From positions 682,001 through 746,000 of the forward strand of contig NZ_AP027368.1 in the NCBI RefSeq assembly GCF_030296015.1: DNA of 64,000 bases, in the 5' to 3' direction. Under the pieces are notes generated by a model, which worked only from the letters and a program-made list of their open reading frames with translations, was not told the origin of the DNA and did no database searches. The position numbers and the translations under genes were made by a program. This stretch comes from Ferrimonas sp. YFM (GTDB lineage: Bacteria > Pseudomonadota > Gammaproteobacteria > Enterobacterales > Shewanellaceae). Positions 10,095-19,373 of the stretch are shown in pieces; the stretch's first letter is position 1, and each line of letters opens with the position of its first letter.

Positions 10095-10595
10095 ATGGCA
10101 CTACAGTGGAACAACAGCGGCCTGCGATGGATCTGGGTCGCTCTGGTGGCCCTGGTCCTGGATCAGGCGACCAAGCTGGCGGTGATGGACAGCTTTCAGC
10201 TCTATGAAAGCGTGGCCCTGATCCCCAGCCTGAATCTGACCTATGTGCACAACACAGGTGCCGCCTTCAGCTTCCTGGCCGATGCCGGGGGCTGGCAGCG
10301 CTGGGCCTTTGCCGGCTTTGCCCTGGTGGTGACCACGGTGTTGCTGGTGCTGATGCGCCGCCAGGAGAGCAGCCAGTGGCGGCTGAATCTCTCCTATGCG
10401 CTGATCATCGGCGGTGCCATAGGCAATGTTATCGACCGGGTTGCCTATGGCTACGTGGTGGATTTTATCGATTTCTACGTGGGGAGCTGGCACTGGCCAG
10501 CCTTCAATATCGCCGACAGCGCCATCTGCGTTGGGGCGGTACTGATGATCCTCGACAGCTTTATGGACGGCCGTAAGGTCAAGGAGGCGTCATGA
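10095..10595 (+). CDS. lspA: Lipoprotein signal peptidase (signal peptidase II)
   Basis: Membrane aspartic protease that cleaves prolipoprotein signal peptides after diacylglyceryl addition. With the ATG at 10095 the protein is 166 residues with four membrane segments. The catalytic aspartates are Asp114 in GNVIDRVAYGYVVDFIDF and Asp141 in FNIADSAI, the same numbering as E. coli. Longer in-frame upstream sequence is only ileS read in another frame. Its last four bases, ATGA, overlap the fkpB start, indicating translational coupling. It would process the lipoproteins encoded here (BamD, LptE, RlpA, the nucleotidase), whose third modification step is catalysed by Lnt. Confidence 0.95.
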   Translation: MALQWNNSGLRWIWVALVALVLDQATKLAVMDSFQLYESVALIPSLNLTYVHNTGAAFSFLADAGGWQRWAFAGFALVVTTVLLVLMRRQESSQWRLNLSYALIIGGAIGNVIDRVAYGYVVDFIDFYVGSWHWPAFNIADSAICVGAVLMILDSFMDGRKVKEAS

Positions 10596-11038
10596 CAGAG
10601 CCAGTGATTGGCAACAACAGTCAGGTATTCGTTCACTTCAATGTGGAGTTGCCCGACGGCACTGTCGCCGACAGCACCCGTGCCCATGGAAAGCCCGCCC
10701 GGCTGACCCTGGGGGACGGCAGCCTCAGCGGTGCGTTCGAAGCGGCCATTCGCGGCATGAGTAAGGGAGAGACCCGCCGTTTCTCCCTGGATCCTCAGCA
10801 CGCCTTCGGTGAGCGTAACCCGGACAACATCCACCATATGGATCGCACCCAGTTTGCCGCCGACGCGGATCTGACTGAGGGGACCATCATGGCGTTTTCC
10901 ACTCCAGACGGAAACCAGGTGCCGGGCATCATCCGTGAGGTGGCCGGGGACTCTGTCACCGTGGATTTCAACCATCCCCTGGCCGGGCAGATGGTGATCT
11001 TCGACCTGGAAGTGCTGGACATCATCGTTAAGGACTGA
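10592..11038 (+). CDS. fkpB: FKBP-type peptidyl-prolyl isomerase (SlpA-like)
   Basis: Cytoplasmic two-domain FKBP that combines prolyl isomerase and chaperone activity. The 148 residues have the SlpA/FkpB layout: an FKBP core ([18 protein letters not shown]) with an inserted IF domain around [16 protein letters not shown], then the return strand [15 protein letters not shown]. The start overlaps the lspA stop, and ispH starts two bases after its own stop, which is the classical lspA-fkpB-ispH order. Confidence 0.93.
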   Translation: MTEPVIGNNSQVFVHFNVELPDGTVADSTRAHGKPARLTLGDGSLSGAFEAAIRGMSKGETRRFSLDPQHAFGERNPDNIHHMDRTQFAADADLTEGTIMAFSTPDGNQVPGIIREVAGDSVTVDFNHPLAGQMVIFDLEVLDIIVKD

Positions 11039-11040
11039 GC

Positions 11041-11970
11041 ATGCAGATTCAACTGGCAAACCCCCGGGGCTTCTGCGCCGGCGTCGACCGGGCCATCAGC
11101 ATCGTAGAGCGGGCCCTGGAACTGTTTGAGCCGCCCATCTATGTGCGTCATGAAGTGGTGCACAACCGCTACGTGGTGGACAGCCTGCGTCAGCGGGGCG
11201 CAGTGTTTGTGGATGAGTTGCACGAGGTGCCGGACAACAGCATCGTCATCTTCAGTGCCCACGGGGTGTCTCAGGCGGTGCGTCAGGAAGCGGACAACCG
11301 CGGCCTCAAGGTGTTCGATGCCACCTGCCCTCTGGTGACCAAGGTGCATATGCAGGTGACCCGGGCCAGCCGAAAGGGGCTGGAGTGTGTGCTCATTGGC
11401 CATGCGGGACACCCAGAGGTGGAAGGCACCATGGGCCAGTACGATAACGCCGACGGTGGCATCTACCTGGTGGAGTCTCCGGAGGATGTGCTCAAGATGG
11501 AGGTCCGGGATCCGGACAACCTGCAGTTTGTTACCCAGACTACCCTGTCTGTGGATGATACTGCAGAGATCATCGAGACCCTTAGGAGCCGCTTCCCCTC
11601 CATTGCCGGGCCCCGAAAGGATGACATCTGTTACGCCACCCAGAATCGTCAGGATGCGGTGCGTGAGCTTGCCTCCCGCTGTGATCTGGTGTTGGTGGTC
11701 GGCTCCAAGAACTCCTCCAACTCCAACCGCCTGCGTGAGCTGGCGGAGAAGTCCGGTGCCCGAGCCCATCTGGTGGATGGCGCGGAAGACATCGACGCCG
11801 CCTGGCTGGAAGGGGCCGCCACCATTGGCGTGACCGCCGGTGCCTCGGCGCCGGAAGTGCTGGTGAAAGGGGTGGTTGCCGAGCTTCAGAATCTTGGCGC
11901 CGACTCGGTCGAAGAGGCCCAGGGCAGAGAAGAAAACGTGGTTTTCCAAGTGCCTATAGAGCTGAGATAA
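11041..11970 (+). CDS. ispH: 4-hydroxy-3-methylbut-2-enyl diphosphate reductase
   Basis: Last enzyme of the MEP isoprenoid pathway; its [4Fe-4S] cluster reduces HMBPP to IPP and DMAPP. The three cluster cysteines are visible: Cys12 in [12 protein letters not shown], Cys96 in [12 protein letters not shown], and the third in [11 protein letters not shown] near 197. Substrate-binding His residues lie in RHEVVHN and FSAHGVS. Its 309 residues are a normal length. It is the last gene of its operon, ending at a strong terminator. The earlier pathway enzyme IspE is encoded at the right edge of the window. Confidence 0.96.
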   Translation: MQIQLANPRGFCAGVDRAISIVERALELFEPPIYVRHEVVHNRYVVDSLRQRGAVFVDELHEVPDNSIVIFSAHGVSQAVRQEADNRGLKVFDATCPLVTKVHMQVTRASRKGLECVLIGHAGHPEVEGTMGQYDNADGGIYLVESPEDVLKMEVRDPDNLQFVTQTTLSVDDTAEIIETLRSRFPSIAGPRKDDICYATQNRQDAVRELASRCDLVLVVGSKNSSNSNRLRELAEKSGARAHLVDGAEDIDAAWLEGAATIGVTAGASAPEVLVKGVVAELQNLGADSVEEAQGREENVVFQVPIELR

Positions 11971-11994
11971 GCATCTTCTGTTTCGATATAACAG

Positions 11995-12023
11995 GCGCCA
12001 CCCTCTCGGGTGGCGCTTTTTTT
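11995..12023 (+). terminator. Terminator of the ribF-ileS-lspA-fkpB-ispH operon
   Basis: Perfect 9-bp stem GCGCCACCC (11995-12003) / GGGTGGCGC (12008-12016), loop TCTC, then seven T. It separates the operon from the pilus cluster. Confidence 0.92.
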
Positions 12024-12077
12024 GTGCTGGCATAAGCTTAGATCTATAGGGAACTCCACCGAGCCAACAAGGATGTT

Positions 12078-12635
12078 ATGGCGATTTCTACCCAATCAGG
12101 GGTCACCCTGATCGAGGTGCTGGTGGCGGTGGTGGTGCTGGCAGTGGGACTGCTGGGCACCCTGCAACTGCACCTCGTTGCTCAGCGAAGCAGCTTTGAG
12201 TCCTTCGAGCATGCCAGGGCCCTGATCCTGGCGGAAGCCATGCTGGAACGGATACGACTCAACCCCTCTCAGTTGGCAGCCTATCAGGGCAGCTACGGCA
12301 CTTCCGTGCCCTCTCCCCCTACCCCTGCCTGTGTGTCTGTCAGCAGTGCCATCACCCCCTGTACTCCGGCTCAAATGCTCAATTGGGACAGTTATCAGTG
12401 GGCCCTGTCCCTGCGTGGAGGTGGGGAACTCAAAGGCTCCCAGGCAACTGGGCTGGCGGCGGCACAGGGCTGTGTTCGCGTCCAGGGGAGCAGGGTGGAG
12501 GTGGTGGTCAGCTGGCAGAGCCGCCACAGCACCCGGGATGGTGCTGCCTCGGGAGACAGCTGGCGTAACGAGTGTGGCAGCGGCGGCCCCAGGCGGCGAC
12601 AGGCCTACCTGGACAGCAGCAAGGTGACTCTATGA
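12078..12635 (+). CDS. pilV: Type IV pilus minor pilin PilV
   Basis: Minor pilin thought to prime pilus assembly at the tip complex. The prepilin leader is MAISTQSG, cleaved before VTLIEVLVAVVVLAVGLLG, which keeps the Glu at mature position 5 but has Val instead of Phe at +1. A single N-terminal hydrophobic helix follows, then a cysteine-containing globular domain; 185 residues. RBS AAGGA lies upstream of the ATG. It is the first gene of pilV-W-X-Y1-E-tapY2 and overlaps pilW by ATGA. The C-terminus is Ser/Gly/Arg-rich. Confidence 0.85.
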   Translation: MAISTQSGVTLIEVLVAVVVLAVGLLGTLQLHLVAQRSSFESFEHARALILAEAMLERIRLNPSQLAAYQGSYGTSVPSPPTPACVSVSSAITPCTPAQMLNWDSYQWALSLRGGGELKGSQATGLAAAQGCVRVQGSRVEVVVSWQSRHSTRDGAASGDSWRNECGSGGPRRRQAYLDSSKVTL

Positions 12636-13585
12636 GGCGAAACCTGGGACTGACTCTGGTGGAGATGATGATCGCCATGGCACTGGGGCTGTTTGTGCTG
12701 GGCTCTGTGCTGGGCGTCTTCGTCGCCTCCTCCTCCTCGGTGAGCCATACCGGCCAGTACAACCAGCTGCAGGAGTCGGCACGGCTGGCCCTGAGACTGA
12801 TGAAGGAAGAGATCGCCCAAGCAGGGTTTTGGGGAGAGCTCACCGGAGATTCATTGAATCTGGGCAGTGTCCAGGTGCTGGCTGCGGTGGGCAATGACTG
12901 CATCGGCGACGGTGACAACAACGGGTCACTGCCTGGGCAGCGCGGGCACTTTCGTTTCCTGTGGGCCTACCGGCAAACCGCTTCTCCCAAGATGACCTGC
13001 GCGCAGGAAGCCCTGGAGGGCAGCCATGTAGTGCAGATTAAGCGTGCCATGGGGCCGGCGCAGGACATCGCTGGCCTGGACAGCAACCGTTACTACCTGC
13101 TCGCCAATGCCAGTCGCGGAGTCCTGTTCGCCGGCGACACCCTGCCGGTGCCAACCCTGACCCAGGGGCGTTACTGGGAGTTTCAGCATCGGGTGTTCTA
13201 CGTGGAGCGCCGAGATGACGGGGTGCCGGTGCTCAAGTGGCGCCAGCTCTATGTCAACGGTGGCATGGTCGAGGAGGAGCTGGTGGAGGGGGTGGAGACC
13301 CTGCAATTGAGGCTGGGGGTGGACTCAACCGGAGACGGGGCGGTAGACAGCTATATCCTGCCTGACCTCCTGAGCCATGAGCAGTGGGAGGGGGCCCTGA
13401 CCCTGGTGTCGGTCTCCCTGTTTCTGGTGGTTCGCGGCGTGGAGGCGGATCCTCTGGCACAACAGACTCTGGCGCTGACCCTGCCAGACGGCACCCTGAG
13501 CTTCGATGACGGCATTCCCAGGCGGCTGTTCAGCGCCACAGTGATGTTGCGCAATCCGGTCCTCTCTCTGAGGGGGCAGTTATGA
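12632..13585 (+). CDS. pilW: Type IV pilus minor pilin PilW
   Basis: Minor pilin/assembly protein. The start at 12632 gives MRRNLG before the cleavage point and LTLVEMMIAMALGLFVLG as mature helix, with Glu5 and Leu at +1. It overlaps the pilV stop by ATGA and has AAGGTGA upstream. The 317 residues fit PilW. A large C-terminal domain contains DGDNNGSLPG (Asp-rich loop) and DSTGDGAVDSY, which look like small calcium-type loops. The ATGA at its end starts pilX. Confidence 0.85.
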   Translation: MRRNLGLTLVEMMIAMALGLFVLGSVLGVFVASSSSVSHTGQYNQLQESARLALRLMKEEIAQAGFWGELTGDSLNLGSVQVLAAVGNDCIGDGDNNGSLPGQRGHFRFLWAYRQTASPKMTCAQEALEGSHVVQIKRAMGPAQDIAGLDSNRYYLLANASRGVLFAGDTLPVPTLTQGRYWEFQHRVFYVERRDDGVPVLKWRQLYVNGGMVEEELVEGVETLQLRLGVDSTGDGAVDSYILPDLLSHEQWEGALTLVSVSLFLVVRGVEADPLAQQTLALTLPDGTLSFDDGIPRRLFSATVMLRNPVLSLRGQL

Positions 13586-14022
13586 GACGACAATGCGGTG
13601 CCGTATTGGTGGTCAGCACCTTCCTGTTGGTGCTGCTGATGGTGCTCGGGCTGTCATTGGCGGGGGGAAGCCGGGTGACCCTGATGGGGTCGGCGGCGTC
13701 GGCGGCTCGTCAGTTGGCGTTGCAGCAGGCCAGGGGAGCCCAGGAGGGGTTTGTGGAGCGCCAGCGCCTGGCCAGGGAAGACAGCTTGCTGCTCACCAAC
13801 AGCGGCACTCGGACTCAGGCCGACACCCTGTTTTCCGCCGAGCACAGTATAGGTTTCATCTCAGAGGCCCCCTGTAAGCGGACGGCGTTGGCGGATGCGG
13901 GCAGCAACTTTGTCTGTCGAACCAATCAGGTCAGCTCTCAAGTGAGGTATGGAAAGGGGGAGATGGGCCGCCTGAGTGTGACCACAGGGATAGAGCAGCA
14001 GGTGCTGCTGGTGGGGAACTGA
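13582..14022 (+). CDS. pilX: Type IV pilus minor pilin-like assembly protein PilX
   Basis: Short protein with a PilX-type N-terminus: MRRQCG, then AVLVVSTFLLVLLMVLGLSLAGG, a single hydrophobic helix. As in other PilX proteins the acidic residue at mature position 5 is missing, and the site is G-A instead of G-F. Only 146 residues. Position between pilW and pilY1 with a 4-base overlap supports the call more strongly than the diverged C-terminal part. A Cys sits unusually at the -2 position of the leader. Confidence 0.8.
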   Translation: MRRQCGAVLVVSTFLLVLLMVLGLSLAGGSRVTLMGSAASAARQLALQQARGAQEGFVERQRLAREDSLLLTNSGTRTQADTLFSAEHSIGFISEAPCKRTALADAGSNFVCRTNQVSSQVRYGKGEMGRLSVTTGIEQQVLLVGN

Positions 14023-14024
14023 CG

Positions 14025-17000
14025 ATGCGAACTTTGTTGGTAGCAATGGCGATCTGGGGGGTAGGCATCGGCTGGGCCGATGACACCGAGCTCTATGTAT
14101 ATGGCGGCACCCTGACGTCGGACAGCCGCCCCCAGGTGCTGATCATCTTCGATAATTCAGGTTCGATGAAAACTGAGGAGGAGGAAGCGCCGCCCCCCTT
14201 TGACCCTGGCCATGACTACACCGCAGGCAATGACCGTGGCCGCTTCTACTATGTGCGTGGTCAGGTGAATGACAACCTGCCGGACCCCAGAAGCGGCAGT
14301 GAATACCGCTACTTTGACCGCAGCCTCAATGGCTGCGCCGCGGCAGAGGCGCCTATGGTCCCAGAAGATCCTGGCGCCGGGACCCTCATCGATCACAACG
14401 GCTTCTTTACCGACTCCATGCTCAACTTCCGCAAGGGGGGATGGTGGGATCCCGAGTGGCGCTGGCGCCGGTTTCCCTCCAGCCTGAGATGGGCTCATGA
14501 CCGGGGCAGCATCGACGGATACGGTTTTGACTGCCTGCAGGACATCCATGACCTTCGCCTGAACAATGCGGCGGGGCACACCAGTACCAGCCTGCAGATG
14601 AGCGGTTTCCCCCAGGACCTGCAGCAGAGTGCGCCCTATGATGGCAGTCATGCGGGTCTCGGCGCTGCCGAGCTGGAAGCGGCTGCCCAGGCATCGCTGA
14701 CACAAACCGGATTTGCCAATGCCGAGAGTGTCACCCTCTATACGGAGAACTACCTCTACTACCTGCATACCGCAGAGACAGTGCGTCGCAGCCGCCTGGC
14801 CATTGCCAAGGAGGTGGTGACCTCCATGGTGGAGAGTACCCCTGGTGTGGATTTCGGGCTGGCGGTGTTCAACGTCAACAGTGGCGACGACCGCTATCAG
14901 AGTGGCAGCCATGGGGGGCGCTTGCTCAGCGGCATTCAGGAGATGTCCACCATCAACAAGGCCAACCTGATCAGCACAGTAGAGGGGCTGACCGCCAGTA
15001 CCTGGACCCCTCTGTGTGAGACCCTGTTTGAGGCGTATCGCTATTTCAGCGGCGGGTCATTGGCCTTTGGCAGCGGTACGGCGGTGTATGGTCAGCCTTT
15101 CGCCTCTGGAGGAAGTTACCTCAGCCCCTTTGCCAGCTGCCAGCCTCAAGCCTATGTGGTGCTGATCACCGATGGCTCGCCGACAAAGGATGAAGCCCTC
15201 AACAGTCGTATTCGCAGTGAGCTGGGAGTGGCTTCCTCCCAGGCCTATTCGGTGTATGACCCCTATCGGACCCTGGGCAGTGGCGACTGGGCAGACAGCT
15301 ACCTGCCGGCACTGGCCGAGCACCTGCATACCCAGGACCTGAATGGCTCGGTCAGTGGCCGACAGAGTGTGATCACCTACACCATAGGCTTTTCCCAGGA
15401 TGCCATCGACAATGCCGGCGCCCTGTTGGCGGAAACCGCCCGGCGTGGCGGTGGCCAATATTTCCCAGCCGCCAGTGCCCAGGCTTTACAGAATGCCCTG
15501 CAGAGGGTGTTTTCCGAAATTCTGGCGGTGGACGCCAGTTTTACCTCTCCCTCCATTGCGGCCAACAGTTTTGACCGGACCCAGACCCTGGACTCGGTGT
15601 ACTACTCCATGTTCCTGCCCTCGGACCGTCCAAGGTGGTCCGGAAACCTGAAGAAACTGAAGATCCTGGCTTCCGGACAGGTAGTCGATGCCAGGGGGGC
15701 TCCGGGCATCGACAGCTCGGGCAACATCGCGGAGACCGCGTGCAGTTTCTGGACCCAGGCAACCACCTGCACCCTGGCGTCCAGTGGTGGGGACGGCAAC
15801 TCGGTGGAGGAGGGGGGGGCCGCGGAAAGCCTGGTGGCTCAGACTCTGCGAAGAGTTCTGGTGGAGCCCGCTTCGGGGATCGGTGCCCTGGTGCCCCTCA
15901 GTCAGTCTGCTCTGGAGGCCAGGGCTGGGGGGAGCACTGCCCTGCTGGCGGAGCTGGGGGTTGGTGTCGATGAGCTGGCGGACACCCTGGCCTGGATAGG
16001 TGGCCAGGATGTGGACGATGACAATGACAACGAAGTGACCGCAGAAACCCGGACCGATCTGATGGGGGATCCCCTGCACTCCAAACCGCTGGCCATTCAT
16101 TATGGCCAGGGCAAGGGGGTGCGAATTCTGATGGGGACCAACGCCGGTGTACTGCACATGTTCCAGGATGCGGGAGACACCATCTCCGAGAGCTGGAGCT
16201 TCCGTCCCCACAGATTTCTTGGTGATCAACCTACCCTGAGAAGCAACCCCAGGACCGGCGGCCACAGCGTCTATGGTGTGGATGGGTCGCCTGTGGCCTA
16301 TGTGGAGGACAGCAATGGTGACGGAGAGATAGATGCCGGCAGTGGTGAGCGGGTCTGGGTGTTCTTCGGATTGCGCCGGGGAGGGCGAGCCTATTATGCC
16401 CTGGACCTGAGTAACCCGGATCAGCCCTCACTGATGTGGACGCGGACGGCTGCGGACACCGGGATGTCTCTGCTGGGACAGAGCTGGTCCGAGCCTGTGA
16501 TAACGCGTATACCGGATCATCCAAGCGGCAATCTGTCGGCGGCGTCCGCCAGACCGGTGCTGGTCGTCGGTGGAGGATACGACACCAATAAGGATCTGGA
16601 GACTGTTGGCTCCCCCGACAATCTGGGAAGAGCGGTGTTTGTGCTGGATGCCCAGAGCGGAGAGCTGGTGCACAGGTTTTCCGCCGAGGGCGGAGAAGCG
16701 GGGCACACCCAGGTGGGATTTTCAGACAGCATCCCCGGCCGGGTGGCCACACTGGACGGGAATGGCGACGGATTGACGGATCGCCTGTATGCGGCGGACA
16801 CCGGCGGCAATGTCTGGCGGATGGATCTGCCTGGCTTGCGCAGCAGTCACCCCTGGACCGGGTTTAAGTTTGCCGAGCTTGGCGGGGCAACCCAGGCCGA
16901 TGATCGCCGCTTCCATCACGAGGTGGCGGTCGCCCAGACCAAGATCCTTCTGAAGGAGTCGCTGACTGAGACTATAGAGGGCGAGAGTGTCACCCGGGTG

Positions 17001-17678
17001 GTGAACACGGAGCGCCCCTATGATGCGGTGGTGATTGGCAGCGGTAATCGCTCCCACCCCAATGCAACAGGCACTCAGGATGGGCTCTTTGTCTTGAGGG
17101 ATCTGAACCTCTACCCCCAGAGTTTCGATGGTGGCTCTGAGCCGGGACACAGTGAGGTGCCTGCGGCCATTACCTGGAGCCAGCTGTTTGATGTGACCGC
17201 AGATCCCATAGGCCAGGCCGATGACGCCGAACAGCGCCTGGTTCAGGAGTTGCTGGCGGGCAGTAAACAGGGGTGGCGAGTGAGCCTGAGCCAGAACGAA
17301 AAGGCGCTGTCGGCGGCCACCATTCTTAACGGCAACGCCTATTTCACCACCTTCGTCCCCGGCAACCAGAATCAGGCCGACAGCTGTCTCTCTGCAGGGC
17401 AGGGGCGGCTCTATGTGCTGGATCTGCATCTGGGACTGAATCGTTACCGCCACAGATACCTGAACCTGGGGGCGCGCCTGCCGGATACGCCCCAGGTGGT
17501 GGTACCGCCCCCGGCAGACGGAACGGATCCGGAGTGGAATCCCAAGGTATTCCTGGTGGGGGTAGGCCAGGGGTTTAGCCTGGATGAGGAGGGGATCAAC
17601 CTCAGTGACAGTGGCAGCGGCGATCCGGATAAGGTGCTGGCGCCAAGGTATCTCTATTACTACCAGGGAGGAGAGTGA
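14025..17678 (+). CDS. pilY1: PilY1-type pilus tip adhesin / biogenesis factor
   Basis: Large secreted protein (1217 residues) associated with the pilus tip, adhesion and surface sensing. It has a signal peptide MRTLLVAMAIWGVGIGWA. The N-terminal von Willebrand A domain has a MIDAS site Asp43-Ser45-Ser47 in FDNSGSM, followed by an acidic Pro-rich stretch. A C-terminal PilY1 beta-propeller (about 680-1200) has calcium-binding loops such as DSNGDGEIDAGSGE and DGNGDGLTDRLYAADTGGN. An additional DVDDDNDNE loop lies near residue 660. It starts two bases after pilX, and its TGA shares one base with the pilE ATG. Very likely co-transcribed with, and dependent on, the minor pilins. Confidence 0.9.
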   Translation: MRTLLVAMAIWGVGIGWADDTELYVYGGTLTSDSRPQVLIIFDNSGSMKTEEEEAPPPFDPGHDYTAGNDRGRFYYVRGQVNDNLPDPRSGSEYRYFDRSLNGCAAAEAPMVPEDPGAGTLIDHNGFFTDSMLNFRKGGWWDPEWRWRRFPSSLRWAHDRGSIDGYGFDCLQDIHDLRLNNAAGHTSTSLQMSGFPQDLQQSAPYDGSHAGLGAAELEAAAQASLTQTGFANAESVTLYTENYLYYLHTAETVRRSRLAIAKEVVTSMVESTPGVDFGLAVFNVNSGDDRYQSGSHGGRLLSGIQEMSTINKANLISTVEGLTASTWTPLCETLFEAYRYFSGGSLAFGSGTAVYGQPFASGGSYLSPFASCQPQAYVVLITDGSPTKDEALNSRIRSELGVASSQAYSVYDPYRTLGSGDWADSYLPALAEHLHTQDLNGSVSGRQSVITYTIGFSQDAIDNAGALLAETARRGGGQYFPAASAQALQNALQRVFSEILAVDASFTSPSIAANSFDRTQTLDSVYYSMFLPSDRPRWSGNLKKLKILASGQVVDARGAPGIDSSGNIAETACSFWTQATTCTLASSGGDGNSVEEGGAAESLVAQTLRRVLVEPASGIGALVPLSQSALEARAGGSTALLAELGVGVDELADTLAWIGGQDVDDDNDNEVTAETRTDLMGDPLHSKPLAIHYGQGKGVRILMGTNAGVLHMFQDAGDTISESWSFRPHRFLGDQPTLRSNPRTGGHSVYGVDGSPVAYVEDSNGDGEIDAGSGERVWVFFGLRRGGRAYYALDLSNPDQPSLMWTRTAADTGMSLLGQSWSEPVITRIPDHPSGNLSAASARPVLVVGGGYDTNKDLETVGSPDNLGRAVFVLDAQSGELVHRFSAEGGEAGHTQVGFSDSIPGRVATLDGNGDGLTDRLYAADTGGNVWRMDLPGLRSSHPWTGFKFAELGGATQADDRRFHHEVAVAQTKILLKESLTETIEGESVTRVVNTERPYDAVVIGSGNRSHPNATGTQDGLFVLRDLNLYPQSFDGGSEPGHSEVPAAITWSQLFDVTADPIGQADDAEQRLVQELLAGSKQGWRVSLSQNEKALSAATILNGNAYFTTFVPGNQNQADSCLSAGQGRLYVLDLHLGLNRYRHRYLNLGARLPDTPQVVVPPPADGTDPEWNPKVFLVGVGQGFSLDEEGINLSDSGSGDPDKVLAPRYLYYYQGGE

Positions 17679-18073
17679 TGAAGACCCAGCGGGGCATCAG
17701 TTTGATAGAGCTGATGTTGGTGGTAGCCATTCTGGGGTTGCTGATGACACTGGCTCTGCCCTCTTACCGGGGGCAACTGGCAACCGGGTATCGCAGTGAG
17801 GCGGTGGCGGCGCTGATGAAGCTGGCGAATCTGCAGGAACGTTACTATCTCCATCATCAAAGCTACACCGATGATATGACCAACTTGGGGATGAGCGCCG
17901 ATCCCTGGCTGGTGGACAGTGGTCGTTACTCCCTGGATGCTCAGTCGGCGGGAAACGACGGTTTTGTGCTTAAGGCGACGGCCTTGGGGGCACAAGCCTC
18001 AGTGGACCCAGGCTGTGCGGCCATCACGCTGAACGAAATCGGAGCGCGAACTCCTCTGGAGTGCTGGCAATGA
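17678..18073 (+). CDS. pilE: Type IV minor pilin PilE
   Basis: Minor pilin of the PilE type, 131 residues. The prepilin leader MKTQRG is followed by ISLIELMLVVAILGLLMTLALP: short leader, Glu5 present, Ile at +1. The C-terminus has the typical LANLQERYYLHHQSYTDD segment and paired cysteines near DPGCAAITL and LECWQ. I choose the ATG at 17678, one base inside the pilY1 stop and well spaced from GGGAGGAG; a GTG one codon earlier is less likely. The stop overlaps tapY2 by ATGA. Confidence 0.87.
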   Translation: MKTQRGISLIELMLVVAILGLLMTLALPSYRGQLATGYRSEAVAALMKLANLQERYYLHHQSYTDDMTNLGMSADPWLVDSGRYSLDAQSAGNDGFVLKATALGAQASVDPGCAAITLNEIGARTPLECWQ

Positions 18074-18339
18074 AACTGTTGTGGATGATTCTGCCTCTGA
18101 TGCTGAGCCAGCCAATGAGGGTGGAGTACAAATGCTGGCTGGAGGACAGCCTGGGTCGGGAGCGGGTGCTGTTTTTCCTCTGGTACCCCAGCCGTGCCCG
18201 TCAGGAACAGCTGCAATTGCCCGGGCGGGGGCTGGTCGAGGAGACGGCACAGATACTGAGGGTGATGGAGTGTCAGCCGGGCCGCGAGCGGTTTCGTTCT
18301 CCCAAAGCCCGGGCCCTGGAGCAACTGACGCCCAGATGA
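18070..18339 (+). CDS. tapY2: TapY2-like type IV pilus accessory protein
   Basis: Small exported protein, 89 residues: an N-terminal hydrophobic signal (MKLLWMILPLMLSQ) followed by RVEYKCWLEDSLGRERVLFFLW, with two cysteines. Size, secretion signal, YKC...E motif and position right after pilE in a pilV-W-X-Y1-E cluster resemble TapY2 of Aeromonas/Shewanella. The start ATG at 18070 overlaps the pilE stop (ATGA). The name rests on context plus weak sequence resemblance. Its TGA abuts the stop codon of the convergent fimT-type gene exactly. Confidence 0.6.
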   Translation: MKLLWMILPLMLSQPMRVEYKCWLEDSLGRERVLFFLWYPSRARQEQLQLPGRGLVEETAQILRVMECQPGRERFRSPKARALEQLTPR

Positions 18340-18867
18340 TCACTGGCAGCTGGTGCTGCCGTCATGTTCTTCCAGCTTGACCCGTCCGGTGCGGCTGATC
18401 ACCACCTTCACCGGGTGGCTGACCAGTGGCTGATCGCTGCAGTAGTAGAAGCTGCCATTTTGGCCGGTGAACCCCTCGGGGTCGAATCGGATCGCATTGA
18501 CCGTGGCACTGTATTTCAGGTGGTCTTGAGAGTCGATGCCCGTGCGGCTGAACATGACAAGATCGTCACTGTCCAGGGTTTGCAGGGGGAGGGCGTCGAT
18601 AAACACCTGGTAGCCTTCTCCCCAGTTGCCATCACACTGGTTGCTTGTGGAGACAGGGCATAGGGTGACCATGGCCTGGTAGCTCAGAGCCAGGTGACGG
18701 GCCTGGGTCAGGTCGTGGTAGAGGGCATGGATTTTCGCCTTGGCTCGGGCATCTGCAAACAGGCTGCGCATGGAGGGAGCGCCCCAGAGTAACAGGATGG
18801 CGGCAACCGCCAATGCGATCATAAGTTCGATCAGGGTTAACCCCTGCTCGTAGCGTCCAGGCAACAT
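18340..18867 (-). CDS. GspH/FimT family pseudopilin
   Basis: Prepilin-like protein with leader MLPGRYEQG and mature LTLIELMIALAVAAILLLWGAP (Glu5 present), followed by a GspH/FimT-type beta domain (QARHLALSYQAMVTLCPVS, FDPEGFTGQNGSF); 175 residues. Two C-terminal cysteines may form a disulfide. It is a minor pilin/initiation subunit by family. Unusually it lies on the opposite strand to the pil operon, tail to tail with tapY2, so it must have its own promoter to the right (18868-18970). The start has only a weak GGGAAG upstream. Confidence 0.82.
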   Translation of the reverse strand: MLPGRYEQGLTLIELMIALAVAAILLLWGAPSMRSLFADARAKAKIHALYHDLTQARHLALSYQAMVTLCPVSTSNQCDGNWGEGYQVFIDALPLQTLDSDDLVMFSRTGIDSQDHLKYSATVNAIRFDPEGFTGQNGSFYYCSDQPLVSHPVKVVISRTGRVKLEEHDGSTSCQ

Positions 18868-18971
18868 TTCAGGCTTCCCTATCCCGATTTGAATCGCTTA
18901 CACTCTTTATCAGTTTAGCTGGCAACAGGCTGGCATGGTTGTGTAATGGCGCGGACTGCGCCGAAGGGTGA

Positions 18972-19316
<345 letters not shown>

Positions 19317-19329
19317 GAAAGCGGTTTAT

Positions 19330-19361
19330 TAAAAAAAGGCGCCGGTTGGCGCCTTTTTTGA
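19330..19361. terminator. Bidirectional terminator between glnB and bamD
   Basis: Stem AAAAAAGGCGCC (19332-19343) / GGCGCCTTTTTT (19348-19359) with loop GGTT. It serves glnB (plus) and bamD (minus). Confidence 0.92.
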
Positions 19362-19373
19362 TTCTGCACAGAC

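Noticed and set aside
7730-10114. Long open frame antisense to ileS (794 codons)
   Set aside because: Follows the GC3-rich codon pattern of ileS in reverse, low-complexity Gly/His/Gln-rich product without any family motif; a mirror of the real gene.
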